Positions 63,702 to 64,000 of a stretch of 64,000 nucleotides of DNA are shown piece after piece (the first letter of the stretch is position 1; each line of letters begins with the position of its first letter). Source of the DNA: Leptospira inadai serovar Lyme str. 10 (GTDB lineage Bacteria > Spirochaetota > Leptospiria > Leptospirales > Leptospiraceae). A program made the position numbers and the translations under genes. Below the pieces are notes generated by a model. It saw only the letters and a program-made list of their open reading frames with translations. It was not told the origin of the DNA and searched no databases. The stretch is from assembly GCF_000243675.2 (NCBI RefSeq), contig NZ_AHMM02000024.1:310001-374000 (forward strand), in the 5' to 3' direction.

Positions 63702-64000
63702 TTATTCCGGAATTACTATATTGTCGTAGTTATCGGAAAATCTATACCCGATTCCCCAAATCGTTTCAATCCATTCCGGTTGAGCGGAATTCTTTTCGAG
63801 TTTGGATCGGATCCGTTTGATATGAGAATCGATCATTCTTTCGAATCCGTCCCATTCCATTCCCCATACCGCTTCCAGGATCATTTCTCGAGAGAACACT
63901 TTTCCGGGAGAGGTCGCCATTAGCTGAAGGATATCGAATTCTTTACGGGAAATATTGATGACTTGGTCTTTGAGAGTAACCCGGCGTCGGACCGGATCGA
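63702..64000 (-). CDS. OmpR-type response regulator, C-terminal part (cut by window edge)
   Basis: Only the winged-helix effector domain is visible; the frame stays open to the window end, so the receiver domain must lie beyond 64000. The visible end includes [36 protein letters not shown] and [12 protein letters not shown], the standard trans_reg_C pattern with the recognition helix and wing. Target genes are unknown. It is followed by a terminator. Confidence 0.85.
   Translation of the reverse strand, partial: DPVRRRVTLKDQVINISRKEFDILQLMATSPGKVFSREMILEAVWGMEWDGFERMIDSHIKRIRSKLEKNSAQPEWIETIWGIGYRFSDNYDNIVIPE

Overview
The window looks like chromosome II (or an equivalent second replicon) of a Leptospira species. 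The main evidence is the gene set: a complete, translationally coupled haem operon with its own two-component system (hemA-hemC/D-hemB-hemL-hemK-hemR-hemE-hemN, then hemG and hemH), together with metF and asd. From general knowledge, this set sits on the small chromosome of leptospires. No rRNA, tRNA, CRISPR array or transposase was recognised. The species cannot be fixed from sequence reading alone.

Layout. 0-1.1 kb: a small heat-shock protein and the decayed remnant of a P-type ATPase. 1.1-10.6 kb: an alpha-glucan/glycogen block of two divergent operons, glycosyltransferase-GH57-glgP leftward and glgX-malQ rightward. 10.6-20.9 kb: accessory metabolism and signalling, with a TetR/aldo-keto reductase pair and its likely operator, a VapBC-like toxin-antitoxin cassette between 50-bp direct repeats, two SDR enzymes, a type II NADH dehydrogenase, a low-molecular-weight phosphatase, a diguanylate cyclase, a cyclic-nucleotide-binding protein and an acyltransferase. 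21.6-23.3 kb: a first parAB pair with two copies of a 20-bp palindrome (candidate parS). 23.4-37.4 kb: an outer-membrane protein and the haem genes, with a TGACA-N6-TGACA element at the hemA promoter. 37.4-42.9 kb: a small membrane protein, HAD phosphatase, mqnD, metF and a large discoidin/tail-fibre-repeat protein.

42.9-51.4 kb is the unusual part and resembles a replication origin. It holds a winged-helix initiator-like gene with iteron-like repeats and an AT-rich stretch inside its coding sequence, a candidate antisense RNA facing its leader, a second parAB pair, several perfect palindromes, and a run of uncharacterised genes starting with a degenerate NtrC-like regulator. Gene orientation flips here: 19 of 23 genes from 21.6 to 46 kb are leftward, and 12 of 18 genes from 46.3 kb to the end are rightward, as expected on either side of a bidirectional origin. 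The block could be the native chromosome II origin or an integrated plasmid/prophage replicon.

51.4-64 kb: an MBOAT/SGNH O-acylation locus, asd, a large unknown protein, pyk, an ElaB/YqjD-like envelope-stress trio, a pterin dehydratase, an enoyl-CoA hydratase-like protein and the start of a response-regulator gene cut by the window edge. Starts were judged by eye from ribosome-binding sites and family lengths; several genes appear to use TTG.
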